DNA from: Spirogloea muscicola
Lineage: Eukaryota > Streptophyta > Zygnematophyceae > Spirogloeales > Spirogloeaceae
Assembly (NCBI GenBank): GCA_009602725.1
Contig: WELB01000189.1
Coordinates: forward strand, 103,145 to 137,990
Direction of reading: 5' to 3'
DNA: 34,846 nt
In this document: positions 1-11,524 of the stretch, piece by piece
How positions within the stretch are numbered: position 1 is the stretch's first letter
Layout: each line of letters starts with the position of its first letter
Program-made: the position numbers and the translations under genes
The notes under the pieces: generated by a model
Told to the model about the DNA's origin: nothing
Database searches by the model: none
Seen by the model: the letters and a program-made list of their open reading frames with translations, nothing else

Positions 1-477
1 GGCCGCCGGCGCCGGCGCATACGCCCTCGAGCGGCGCACCCTGTGGCGCGAGACTGCGCGGACCGCCGCCGCGCTCGCCGGCGACGCCGCCTACCTTCCC
101 CCGCCTCCACCCGTGAGCCCCTCCAATCTCCAAGTATTCATGAATGATCGAAGCCTCAGATTCACGACATCGTAGTATTTCGTGAGTCATTCGCGCCCTC
201 CTCCGTTTGTTTGCTACCCTCACGCCTAAGTCCTAAGCCCCTAAACCCTAAACCTAAGCCCTGTGACCTGAAACCCCAAACCCTACACCGATGAGCTCCG
301 GCCAGCCATCTGTAGCTCGCTGACGACGCAGTGCGCCTTGCGCTGCCCCGCCTGCGCCGCCAGAGGCCCCTCCTCGTGGGCAAGCGGCAGCGCGACGACC
401 TCGCTCGCAGCTGGAATGTGGCCATCGACGCCACTCTGGGCGCCCTCGTGGCTGCGCTCAGCTCCCGCGGGTGGTAG
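1..477 (+). CDS. Partial small mitochondrial-type protein, possible MICOS MIC13-like subunit (3' exons only)
   Basis: Two exons are visible: 1-112, open at the window edge and ending at a GTGAGC donor, and 316-477, starting after CTGTAG and ending in TAG. Both junctions are phase 0. The joined fragment is 90 residues. It starts with a small-residue stretch (AAGAGAYALERRTLW), has a polyproline turn, and ends with RSWNVAIDATLGALVAALSSRGW-type sequence (the first 15 residues of that run are RSWNVAIDATLGALV). A short N-terminal Gly/Ala membrane segment plus a C-terminal RxSWNxxI motif recalls MIC13/QIL1, a small inner-membrane subunit of the MICOS crista-junction complex. That assignment is inference from a short motif and is weak. 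The exon pair itself is well supported by composition and phase. The 5' end lies outside the window. Confidence 0.5.
214..290 (+). repeat. Degenerate telomere-type repeats (CCCTAAA) in an intron
   Basis: Several imperfect CCCTAAA/CCTAAGC units lie in the second half of the intron 113-315. The C-rich strand is the sense strand of the host gene. Confidence 0.75.
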
Positions 478-2533
478 CCTGCAGCAGCGGGCCGCGAGCC
501 CTCTGGAAGTCCCTTCCCTCCACCTTCGGAAGCCCCTCATTTGACATTTTATCACTCAGACAGCTAGCGGTGATGTAGCCCACTGCGCACATTGTGTGAA
601 TACAAGACAACCACATGCACCTCCACTGCCTCGGTTTGATGAAACTTACTCAGGAGTGAAGAGGCTAGGTACTTGTCCTGGTCAGGCGTGACTGGTGCTC
701 AGCTGGCTCTAAGAGGTGGAGATGAAGGTACCATCGGAGCAGAGTGACCCATCTGGCTGACACACAGTTGACCTAGGTGCAGCGCTTCAATGTTGTACTT
801 CGCTGAATAGCATGACACCTGAGGCAATTAACTGGTTGTTGCTGACCTTGAGGGCGTGTTATTCACCAGCACTAACGTCATTCATATGAGCTTTTTAAGA
901 AGCTATGAGGAAGTAAGCTGCAGCGGCAGCGCAGCGCGGCTGAGGTCCATGAGGTTGCAAACTTCGAAAGCTTCAGAAATAGTAGAAGCGTAGTGTCTTT
1001 GCTGGGGACCGATGTTGTTAACAATGTGACCCATGAGATGGACGAGTCATAAATGGCTTCAGAATGCCATTGCAGTGATCCAGCCATTACTTGGTGGACA
1101 GCAGCAGCCTTGAACAAACCAGCTTCTGCAGTAAGGAGAGCTGACATGCTGAATCAGTCTAAAATGCACTCAGCTGCCCACCTTCCACAACTAAGACTGG
1201 GTTGCTTCACTCACGATGTTGTCCAGCAGAGGCCATCACAGGTGTCAATTCTGCAAACTTGAAGAAATGGCTGCCAGCAGTCTCAACTTTGAGAAATTTG
1301 ATGAGCAAGAGAGTGACTGCTAAGGTATTGCTCTAGATGAAAGTAGTCATGTCGACCATGTGTGTATTTGCCAGAGTTGCGTTGAGGACAATCGCAGTCT
1401 ACTCGCAGCAAAGTCGTGGATTCCCTTGGCCTGAAAGATGGTGTGAAGTTGTTCAGTGTACTGCGCCATTTCTGCGGCTGAAATATTGGGAAGGCCTGAT
1501 CGACATCGAAATACGGACCCAGTGCAATGTTTCACTCGGCAGAGATTCCCTTCAATTATGTAAGGTTTTGTCTGTTCTCCTGGGCGGCATACCCATTTTG
1601 TCGTACTGCTGTGAAAGGGGGTACTCCAACAACTCTATTGGCATCAAATGGCAAGGCTTGGTTCCGACTTCAGAGCATATTCATGCACTTAGAAAACGAT
1701 TAAATATGTGGTGTGAGCTTTCATAGTCCACATGCCTCATCAGACTTAATATTAGCAACCTGAGCAGGTCAGCGAAGTGAGCAACTATAACATCCTCGTC
1801 TGCAAGTTCACCGCCTACTGGCCAAGGCATCTAGCAAGCAGAGCTGCTGATTACCACGAGTGCTCCCTGAAGAGATCCCTAGGACAACTGCCCTGAGCTT
1901 CAGACCTGCTACGAAAATCTCAAGATGCAGTGCCACTGGTGCAAAAGCATGTCCCGTCTGACAACCTCCTGGCAGGCCAATCAATAAGCTTCAAACGAGA
2001 GAGGTGCTCCATGTTTCTCGATGGTGCCATGCGTCCACTGTCAATCTCAATAGCTGTGGTTAGGCTGCGTGAGCGTCAGGGTTGAAGGCTCCTGCCCAGC
2101 ATGTAGACGCCAGTCTCCGCATGAACGCATGGTGAGAGCGAGAGCGAGCACTTGGTAGCCTCGCTGCCTCTGTGGAGAAAACAACAAGGTTAACAAATGT
2201 CATACTCTTACCTTCCACTTGTCTTTGTGTTGAGGTAGCAGTTCTTGCTCTTGTTCTGACATTGATTGCTTGAGCACAGGAAGCACGAATGCAGGCTTCT
2301 CTACATGAACATCTAACCGCTTATGCTTTCCTTTCCCGTCGTACTAGTACGATTGGACATCTCTTCCAGATCAATGCAGCACACCGACATCTCAAACCTG
2401 CTAGTACTTCAGATTAAAAGATTTGAAGCTTTGAGAGCTCTACGCACCTTCGAATTGCATTTGCAAGCGTGCACTGCAGAGCAGAAGCTTCCAGCCCAGA
2501 CGAATCAAGGACGACGAAGGGGGCCTCTTGGAT
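478..2533. other. About 2 kb without a supported gene
   Basis: Base composition is more balanced than in exons and the open frames are short (up to 129 codons), with no recognisable domain. It presumably holds the 3' UTR of the gene ending at 477 and of the minus-strand gene ending at 2534. A decayed mobile element cannot be excluded, but I saw no terminal repeats, target duplications or transposase motifs. Confidence 0.5.
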
Positions 2534-3112
2534 TCACTTCGCATCTGGCACAGCTTCCTCGCTTTGCGGCGCCTTCTTGGGCAGCAAGACGATCATGCCG
2601 CCATCCTCTGCTCGACAGCGGGCAGGCGCGAGTGAGGCCGGGAGGCCGGGCCCGCAGCGAGCCTGTGGCCGTCCGGCTCAGCCTGCAACCCCTCTACCGT
2701 GACAGCATCATAATGACCAATTATCTGGTGAGAGTAATCACTGATATACTCAGAGAGGCAGAGAATTATCGTGCTTTACAACAGGCGTTTGCCTGTATCT
2801 CCAGAAGTCGTCTCGCTTTGCTTAAAGGAAGCCCAAATAGTGAAGCGCTGCAGGAATGCCATCGTTCGCCGGGGGAGCCAAAGCCACGTCGCCGTAGCGG
2901 ACATTGGAACGCCATGTGAGCGCACCTGCCACCTTCTTCTTGATCCACTGCTCCACCAGCATGCCGGCGCCGACGCCCGCGGCGGCCAGCGCGCCGTACC
3001 GCGCCAGCGCGGCGCCCGGCGACAGGCGCCGCAGGAAGTACACGTGCGGGGCCTCCCTGCGCGGCGACGGCGGCCACAGCGCGCTGCCACTCAGCGACGG
3101 CAGCGGAGGCAT
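2534..3112 (-). CDS. 86-residue single-pass membrane protein of unknown function
   Basis: Exon 1 is 3112-2926, from ATG to a GTGCGC donor in phase 1. Exon 2 is 2607-2534, after a CAG acceptor and ending in TGA. The joined frame gives 86 residues. The N-terminal 35 residues are proline- and arginine-rich (a possible organelle-targeting segment). A hydrophobic segment follows at about residues 36-52 (ARYGALAAAGVGAGMLV). After it comes a basic face (EQWIKKKVAEDGG) and a short charged tail, PQSEEAVPDAK. The codon completed across the splice (GAG) continues naturally into KKKVAEDGG, which supports the join. An upstream in-frame ATG near 3277 would add an Arg-rich extension containing an ambiguous base, so the start is not certain. 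I do not recognise the family. The shape suits a small mitochondrial or plastid inner-membrane protein. Confidence 0.6.
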
Positions 3113-3856
3113 GCCAGAACCCGCGTGAATGGCGGCGGACAGAGGGCCACGGCTCCGTCGCCGCCGCCGCTGTGGCCGCCGCGGTGGCTCGGCGGAGCGG
3201 GGCAGCCTGGACCTGAACCGCCGCCGGGGCCCTCGGGGGCCCTGCTCCGCCTCCGCCGCTGNGCTGGTGGGCCTCACAAGATCACTTAGGGTCCCAAATC
3301 TTCCTTAATGGCGTAAATGTCCCCCTGTAATTCCGTGAGGTAATACCCGACGATAAAAATCCGAGAAGCCTCCCCATTGACCCAGTGTGCCCCTGTGTGC
3401 CCATCAACCTGACTTATGACAGGTGCTGACAGAAATACGTTAAGCTCATAACTCCGGTCATCATCTCCACGGGGGTGCTCCGTTCACACTGGGCGGGTGC
3501 CAGGGGGGCGCGGCCTCTTACGTAGAAGTTACCGGCAGAGCAACCGGCGCGTCGACCGACGGGAGCACATTTGTGGTCAAATGCACCGTGCTGGTGATTT
3601 TAACGTGGTGGAGCAAGGATCATCCACCTAAGGGGCTTGCCACTCGAATTCCTCCATCTCGGGAAATGCAGCCGCGCCCTCGCTAAGCCGCCGTCAGCTA
3701 ACCACCCCCGCCGGGGCAGCTACTTCGTCAATCAGCCCCGGCCCCGAGTCCATCGCCCACGCCGCCGCCGCCACCGCCGCCCTTGCCGCCGCGCTTGCCG
3801 CCGCCGCCGCTGCCGCCGCCGCCGCCGCCGCACCACCCGCCGCTCCTCCAGGCGCC
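3113..3856. promoter_or_regulatory. Shared divergent 5' region
   Basis: This 744-bp segment separates the start codons of the minus-strand 86-residue protein and the plus-strand V-ATPase subunit c gene, so it must contain both 5' UTRs and core promoters. No convincing TATA box was seen. One base (3262) is undetermined. A GCC/GCG-rich simple repeat lies at about 3758-3840, just upstream of the V-ATPase start. Confidence 0.5.
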
Positions 3857-5068
3857 ATGTCGGACCTCCCGGCCTTCTCCGGCGACGAGGTGGCGCCGTT
3901 CTTCGGCTTCCTCGGCGCCGCCTCGGCGCTCGTCTTCGCATGTGAGCACTGCCGCCGCGGCCGCCGCGGCAAGCGCCGGCGTCGCCGCCACCGCCGCCGC
4001 CGCGGAAGTCCATGCCTCACTTGTCGGGCTCCGCCGCGCGGATCGCAACTAACATAGCACATCTAGCGAGCCGCCAGCCCCTGATGTGCGCAGCAGGGCC
4101 TGTTGCCTCCGCCGCAGCCGACGTCCGCCTCCTCGGCGGGCTGGCTCTGCTTCTATTTGCCTCCGCCGCTGCTGCCGCCGCCTTCATCGCCGTCGTCGCT
4201 GCTGCCGCTAGCGTGCGTTTGCCAGCATCGTGGCACGGTCATGCCGCCGCCGCCGTGGCGCAGTCCTTCAGCCCTGGCGCCGTGGTGGTGCGCAGGCATG
4301 GGCGCGGCGTACGGGACGGCCAAGAGCGGCGTGGGCGTGGCGTCCATGGGCGTGATGCGGCCGGAGCTGGTGATGAAGTCCATCGTGCCGGTGGTCATGG
4401 CCGGCGTGCTCGGCATCTACGGCCTCATCATTGCCGTCATCATCGCCACCGGCATCAACCCGTCCGCCAAGCCCTACTTCTTCTTCGACGGCTACGCCCA
4501 CCTATCCTCGGGCCTCTCCTGCGGTCTCGCCGGTCTCTCCGCCGGCATGGCCATCGGCATCGTAGGCGACGCGGGCGTCCGGTGCGTGCCTCTGTGACCC
4601 TTGCTCTCGCGGATCGATGCTGGCCCTCTTGTTATTGCCGACGAGCAGTGCGGCCACTGCTGCCGGATCATCTACGCCTTCTCGACGAGGCAGCTCGCCA
4701 TCCCGGCGACTGACGCTGTCCTCAATCAGAAGATGCTGTGCTCAACACATTGGCAAGTCTAGCCTCGGTGGCTAGCCTGCTCATGGCCCCACTGGCAAGT
4801 CAGCAGCGGAGGATGCTCTGGTGTGGGCAACGTCACCTGACTTCAGAGTCGGGGCGCCTCGATCTTCGTGTCTGCTGAAAGCCTGCATAATTGTGCTCTG
4901 CTTATTTTAAATCCTCTCGTGCAATTGAGCAGGGCAAATGCACAGCAGCCCAAGCTCTTTGTGGGCATGATTCTTATCCTCATCTTTGCCGAGGCGCTTG
5001 CGTTGTACGGGCTTATCGTCGGCATCATCCTGTCATCCAAGGCCGGCAACTCCAGGAGCCCGTCGTAA
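3857..5068 (+). CDS. VHA-c: V-type H+-ATPase 16-kDa proteolipid subunit c
   Basis: Subunit c forms the proton-carrying ring of the V0 sector in vacuolar and endomembranes. Three exons (3857-3941, 4296-4581, 4933-5068) with canonical GT-AG introns join in phase to give 168 residues, close to the usual 164-166 in plants. The protein starts [21 protein letters not shown] split cysteine codon then leads into [19 protein letters not shown], followed by [20 protein letters not shown] and the second repeat beginning [20 protein letters not shown]. The last exon carries the proton-binding glutamate in [15 protein letters not shown]. Four membrane helices are expected, as in the family. Sequence identity to plant subunits is very high, so the call is secure. 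The start is fixed by the conserved FSGDE N-terminus. Intron 1 is GCC-rich. Confidence 0.97.
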
Positions 5069-5768
5069 ATGGGGCGCAAGAAAGAGTTGCGTTGCCTCGA
5101 CCGAGCTTGGACTGTACATGGTCTCTGTTACCTCTGCCGCTGCTTCCCTTAAGGGCAGGCGCCGGTGGCGCTCCTCCCCCCGATCTCGAGCTGCTCCTTG
5201 GGCTCGTCGACGTGCTATCAAGACGTGCTAGGAATTAGGTCAGTGTAGGTCGTGAGACATGCTGCGCTTTCAAGTCCTCGGGCCGTAGGCCCTGGCTGGT
5301 CTTGGAGTTTGGCAGCCATGGCCGACAGTGACTAGCGTCTGTGCCTGCTGCATTGGTCTGGCAAGCTCACTCTGCTGTTCTGTAGCAGAATGTGCACAAT
5401 TAGCTCGGTACTCCATTGGCCATGACGCCTCTTTAAACTGGTAATGAAACTGAGTACCGACTGCTATTGTCACAAATGATGTCGTTTGAGTCTGCAATCA
5501 TATGATACTCCTGCACAGAGTTCAGCCCAGAGCTAACAACAGGTTGCGTACAAGGAGGCATTCACCAATACCTGCAGTACTGCAATCAGAAGCTCATCCT
5601 GCAGTGCAAAGACTGCTTAATGGCGGGTCCCACTTTCCACAGGGTTCCCAACCTTGTCAGCCTGACAGGGGTTCTCACAAAAGCAACCTATGCAGCAAAA
5701 GCACGACCTGCTGTGACAAGTTTGTGGCATCCCAATTTGATCTAGTATCATATGCACAGCTGTCCATC
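5069..5768. other. Convergent 3' region
   Basis: This 700-bp segment lies between the stop codons of V-ATPase subunit c (+) and the capping enzyme (-). It should hold both 3' UTRs. No further gene, repeat or RNA was recognised. Confidence 0.6.
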
Positions 5769-8700
5769 CTAAGGAGGTCTGGGATTGACAGAAGCTGGCG
5801 CCCTCAATGGGTGCGAATGTGCTTGGGCCTGCGCTTCCCTGGCCTTGAGCCTCTCCACATACATGGGCAGCTTGGTGGCAGTGCCAATCTCAGGCAGTAG
5901 GACGTCCTCCGTTATGTTGTCATGTATGCTGCCCATAACCTGCATCAGTAAATACAATCTGCACACAGATCAGCCTGAGTTTCTCTCAGCAAGGTATAAG
6001 CTCCAAAGACAATCTGCCTTTGCTGACTTCACTAGCGCGGGTGCAGGATGCAGATGTCAGCAGAGCTAAGAGGTCAGATTGCTCAGAGTCGTGGTTAAAG
6101 GCTTGAGCCATGCTCCTTGTGAGTACTCAATCAATGTCATCCGGAGCACTGGCCGAGATAGAAGCTGCAGATGACTTTCTTGAGATTTTAATGATATTAA
6201 GCGAGGACTCACTGCCGAAGCAGGTATAACCTAGCCCACAAATTCCGCAGGTCAGCAGCCTAAGGATGAGGCCTTCAGATGATGAGGCAGCATTTCACTA
6301 TGGAGGTTGTCTGTGCAATCCCTCACAATCCCCCACCAACTCGCTACCTTTTCAATATTTGTCAAAGCAGTCAACTTATAGCCTGGGCCTACTGCAAGTT
6401 CATGAAAGACTGATTGACCAACTGACCGACTGACTAACAACCGCCAGCCACATTCAGACCCATCCAACACGTGCCAAGGCAAACAATGCGAGTTCTAAGT
6501 TGGATCTGAGCATGCTAGACATGAAGCTTCTTGTCACTGATCACAGCGGGGCAGCAGGGCAGTCGTCAGGAGGCTCCTGTCACCTTCTCGTATGTGTGCC
6601 ATGCATTGGGGTGCTCCTTGTCAGGCCGGAGCCGCATGTACTCCCACTGCCCAGCATCCGGGTTCCATGCGCACTCGATGACCTTGCCGACCAGCTTGCT
6701 GGTATCGACGCCCTCTGTGAAGCACGTAGGCACGAGTGGCAAATCAAGCGAGCTGGCGAGCTGATGATCGGCAGACTCATGCAGAAGTGCAATTACTTCC
6801 TGTGCTCTTGCTTTAATCATTCAATGCCCTTCATAGCATCTGTCACTTGAGCTCTACAGAGCAGACTCCCCGCTTCTTACAGCACACATAACAAGGTCAT
6901 CATGCAAACCATGCCATGGCCGGCCAAAGGGTTCTCTCTATAGAGCAGTGCCAAGAAGAGATGAGAGCACGCAGACATGATAATAGATACACCTGAAGCA
7001 CCTGTTCAGAATGAAGCTCTCTTACACAACAACTAGCCTAGACTCGATGCTTGTTACGTCAGACGCACATACCTGTGAACTTGAGTTTAGCTCCAACAAG
7101 CTGCTGCAGCTGGCTCCGGTTGGCAAGAAAGAGCTGCCACTCACCAAGTGGCCCGACCTGCTCAAGGACGTGGCCAACAAATCAGGAGCTTTTGATAGTA
7201 GCTCTGAGACAGATAAGATCGCTCTGCACATCAGCTTTCTTGGTAGTGCTGAGGAAGCGCAACCTTGAGCAAGAAGTCCACGGAATTCATGTGCGCGTAC
7301 TTCCACTTGAGCAGGCCCTCGTGAGTCCTCGCGACATAGGGGTCATCCCATCCCTGACGGCTTGACAAAGTTGGTCAAGGTCAGAGCTTGGTCACCGAAA
7401 TGTTTGTATGTGCATCTGCTAATTTGGACAGAGAACGACAGGAGACCCTTCAGTCTAAGTATCAACATGTAGATACCACCAGCAGCATCACGACCCTGAA
7501 CTGTGGCCTGACCATGTATTCACTGGTTTGGACGTGTGTGATATTCACGTAATGTGTCGGCATACTCGGTGATAGATTTTTACATAGTATGTTCATCAAA
7601 TGTGATGGCGAATATAAGTGCAAGATGTGAGGTCATTCTTGGTCTTTACTTTCAGCAACATGTCAGGCTTACTAATCAAGTTTGAAGCTTGCATGAAGTT
7701 TCATTGGGAGTCTTATTGAGAGTCTGAGTGGTTCAAACAGGAGCTTATGCTGTAACATCATTCTTTGAAAATTCAATGGCATCTTGTTCCTGGACGAAGA
7801 CAGCCACACCTGGAAAACCAGACCATCAGACTCGTGGCAGAGCTTGGGTATGAAGTCCTTGAGCAGCTTCCCGACAGCAGATATGTCGTAGAAGTCCTTA
7901 CGCCGGACCTGCCATGCGAGCCTACTAAGTCATTGTGGAGATGATACAAAAATGAATTTACAAAACGCCTCCAATACTAGTGGCTCAACAGTCTTTCAGA
8001 TGTGCTGCCTAGCCCTTGACCAGCTTACCGCATGATGACCTGACTCTACAACTGTGTATTAACTGCAGAGAGATGCAAGCACACAAGAAACTGCACTGAT
8101 GGTATAAGACCCAGTTGGCCGGCTCGAACATACTCCTGTTGAGCGGCAGCAGAAGCGAGTGAGAAGCGGGCATACCTTCATGATCTCCTCCTCCCACATG
8201 TAGACCTTCTTGCTGCCGCTCGACATCGCCCTCGCCCGTGGATCGATGATCTCTTTTTGGATCATCGCCCAGCGGTCACTGAACCTCTCCTTCACGTTCA
8301 AAGTCGGAAGAATGTCACTGTCAGGCAGCCATGCCCGAAGGTCTGACTCCAGCACTGACTGCCTCGCACATAAGAGTGCACGTAAGTAAGGAATGTGAGC
8401 AACACAACGGTGGCAGAGGGCTGGTAAGTCAGCTGCAGGTCCACTGACTTTGGCAAGACTCCTCTGGTTGAGCACCATCAAATCGTAGACGAGGAAGCGG
8501 CGGAACCTCTTGCCGCTGCTGCGGTCCACGTCAATAACCATCTCCCCATCCAGCAGTGTGCCATTGTGGACGCCGCCCAGCTCTCCAGGATTGCTGGACC
8601 TCAACTGGATGACCCCAAACCCAAGTGCCACTTAGCGGGCAGGCCAGCTGCAGTATGTTGTACTGATAGTGATTTATTTATGTAGTGTACAAGAGACTAT

Positions 8701-11278
8701 AACATTGAGGTCAAAGCAGACTCCCATGAGGTAATCTCCAAAATCTCTTTTGCTCCTCTGATTCCCTACTATGGTGAAAGAAAGGAGGGCAGCTGAATAC
8801 AGGGAAGCGCATCTGCAGGCGCCGGAAGCGGAAGTTGCGATCAAGCAGGTAGCAGCCGTGACGCGTCAGGAAGAGCATGTAGCGTGTGCCATCGGCCTTC
8901 CATGTGACATAATAGTACTGCTGCCGCAGGAGCTTGAGATTCTTTCTGCAGAATCATTCTGCCTCGACATCATCAAATTGCAGGCACTTCCCCCAAACCC
9001 AAGCCCTCAACTCGACATTCCAGTGCTGATATGAGTATGAAAAGCATGTGAGTTGCACAGCGCAGAGACGTTCATACTATAACAGAACATAATGACAATT
9101 AAGCAGACATACACATGGCCTTCAGGGCAGGGTTTGCAATGTACTTGTCCAGGGACACCGGTTGTGAGCCCGGGAATGTGAGCGGGCCCCTTCCTGGCAG
9201 AGGCTGCACAGTGAAGGAAACCTGTCACGGTCTGTCTTTCGTTTAGCTAATTCACAAGTTGTCAATATGCTGACCACCAAGTGTGACTACTTCTTTGAGC
9301 GTTTGTGCAGAATTGTGGCATCGCACTGGGAACCTGGGCAGCACCATATTATCAAGTTATTTCTAAAGGCACCCTTAAAAGGACGGAGGCACAGAAGATG
9401 GTAGGTCCATTAGGTCAGTCTCAAGCTGCAAAGAGATGCCTCCGCAGCTCTCGTACCAGCTCCAGACCTTGGTAGACCAGCCACTGCATCTCGGCCTGCT
9501 GCTCTGCAGGGATCGCGTCCCCCAGCACGTCGTCGGACGTCATCTCTGGCACCTTGACATCGCCACTCGCGTCCTGCCAATCAGGCGTACTTCAATTTAA
9601 ATCCTTTCCTAATACTGACAACTAACTGCTGTTCCTACTGCCCAGAAGCACCTTGAATAGCATCTCAAGGCAATCTTTATGAATTTCGGCTACAGAAGTT
9701 CAAGCAGGACAATGAAAGATGTGAGATTCGTCTTATCAGCTGCCTACTAGAGCCAACTGGGATGCTGCACGGTCGCCGTCGTCGTCCTCGTCGTCCTCCT
9801 CGGTTCGCTTCCAGTCAGGAACTGGCGGGCAGTGGAGGATTTCTGGCCTTCGCTCGTGGTAGGACTTGAAGATGCTCTGGATATAGTCGTCCTTATATAT
9901 ACCAGGCGGACGGGCCGTCGCGAAGACTGTCACGGCCTGTCGCATGCTAAACTTGACGTTCAATGACTTGAAAGATACTGACTTATTGCAATTGCTATGC
10001 CACTACCAGCAAGTATTGAATGAACAAATGCTCACATGCACCACAAGGTTAGATACATAAGCAAGGACATTCCACACCTCTGCAAGAGGCGCAATCCTAG
10101 CTTTACTACCGCTGAAGACAGCTCTGCGGCAGCATAGCTCAAGATGTGGAGCTCGGCAAAGCAAGAAAAGGACCACTACGCAGGGGCACAAGTCAAGCAC
10201 TCACATTCGCAACGTGCATGCTCATTGTGCGCATGAGGTAGTGGGCGATCATAAGGCCCGTGCGATTGTGGCCATGCGTGCAGTGCACAACAACAAGTGG
10301 CGCGCTGCCACCACCGTCCTTGGCCGCCTGCTGGCCCTTGAAGCGTATGACCTGCGAAAGCATGGGGAGCATCATCTGCAGACGAACTGGCTCACAGATT
10401 CTGACCGGCTGTGCTGTGTGCACTGCCACTCGCTCGAGCATATCCACCTTACAACTGTGAGACTCTGTGCCTAAAGGCCAGGGTTAAGAGCATGCACAAT
10501 CCAGAGTATCAGAAGACGTCCTAACATCTGGGCAGGGGGGCCGTCAATGCATAGAAGCTGTTGGCCTGCTTATCGCTCTCGGCCCAGGCAAAACTTGCGG
10601 CCTGAAGCAGCCACCCACCTCGTAAACAAATTGGTTCACAGTCTCGTTGTCCGGGACCTCGTTGCGGCCACGGCATGGCACCTGACAGACCATAATCGTC
10701 GTAGAGAAAGTCAAGAGATGTATTAGTGCGTGACGATGACCCTGCCCGAGGCCAGGAGCCTTGCTTGCGCCCCAGAGAGCCTTAACCAGTCGGCCACCAG
10801 GACCACTGCGGCCGCCGCCGCTTGAGCAGCAGGAGTTCTCAGCGACCTGGCAGCCCAAGACGATAGACACTACAGGCAATGGGGCCTGGAGGACCGGGAG
10901 GAGGAGCCGTGCCTTGACATAGCGCACGCCATTGCTCCGGAACTCGTTCTCGTGGTAGTACCGCCGAGTGTTTGTGAGGTCCACGACAAGCCCGACCTGC
11001 CGTGCACCAGGGCAGCAACTGAGTGACCAGGAGAGACGTCCCCTGCCGCTGTCCACAGCGCTGCACCCGTGCCCGTGCACTTTCAGTGCTTGTCGGGCTC
11101 TTGGCGCCCGTCCAGCGGAGGCGGCGAGCGGCAACAGCGCAACCTTGTGGCCAAAGCGCTTCTCGGCGCGGCGGAGGAGCTGCTCCGGAGAGAAGCGCTG
11201 CGGCGGGTCGACCAGGCCGGCGAAGGCCTCGCCGAGCGGTGCCTTGCAGGGCACGAGGCCGTACACGAGGTCGCCCAT
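5769..11278 (-). CDS. Bifunctional mRNA capping enzyme (RNA 5'-triphosphatase + guanylyltransferase)
   Basis: This nuclear enzyme removes the gamma-phosphate of nascent mRNA and adds GMP to form the cap. Exons (minus strand): 11278-11081, 10996-10913, 10681-10619, 10375-10205, 9936-9748, 9573-9457, 9203-9115, 8945-8801, 8604-8449, 8358-8176, 7908-7810, 7353-7264, 7133-7073, 6714-6584, 5939-5769. All phases agree, giving about 648 residues. The N-terminal half is a cysteine-phosphatase-type triphosphatase: GLVVDLTNT, then the P-loop HCTHGHNRTG and ARPPGIYK. An acidic linker (EEDDEDDDGD) follows. The guanylyltransferase half has the nucleophile lysine in TWKADGTRYM, then LLDGEMVID, FLVYDLMVLNQ, HESDGLVFQGWDD, LLKWKY, and the OB-fold part VGKVIECAWNP with SIHDNITEDVLLPEI near the end. 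Domain order and the C-terminus are plant-like. Intron 2 appears to have a GC donor. The first intron is in-frame and stop-free, so its splicing is uncertain. Confidence 0.95.
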
Positions 11279-11524
11279 GGCCGGGCAATCCAGCCAGCCT
11301 GCGTATGTTCGTCGCCAGCCGGTTAGCTAACCTTCATGTTAATGACTGTGAATGGTAGCTCGCATAGTTGCTACGTATGGTTTGGCCCAAATCAAAGATA
11401 ACATCATCTAGATTCCAGGCTATGATTGGGTGGTCTTAGCGGACTGCTACCGGCCAACAGTGCAGAGAGGCCTTGCAGCTCAGGGCCATGGTAATGTGGC
11501 AAATGAATTTCAATTGTGGAGTAA
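11279..11524. other. Short tandem intergenic segment
   Basis: This segment lies between the capping enzyme start and the end of the next minus-strand gene. If the GTCAGT at about 11530 is a real donor, a further 3' exon of that upstream gene could lie here. No clear exon was identified. Confidence 0.35.

Noticed and set aside
878-1726. Open frames of 62-129 codons that might be a transposase remnant
   Set aside because: No catalytic motif, terminal inverted repeat or target-site duplication could be seen.
7011-7268. Plus-strand 85-codon frame
   Set aside because: It is antisense to capping enzyme exon 13 and its intron, with no family features.
10544-11278. 244-codon minus-strand frame at the start of the capping enzyme
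   Set aside because: It continues through intron 2. The conserved VPCRGRNEVPDN exon is reached only by splicing.
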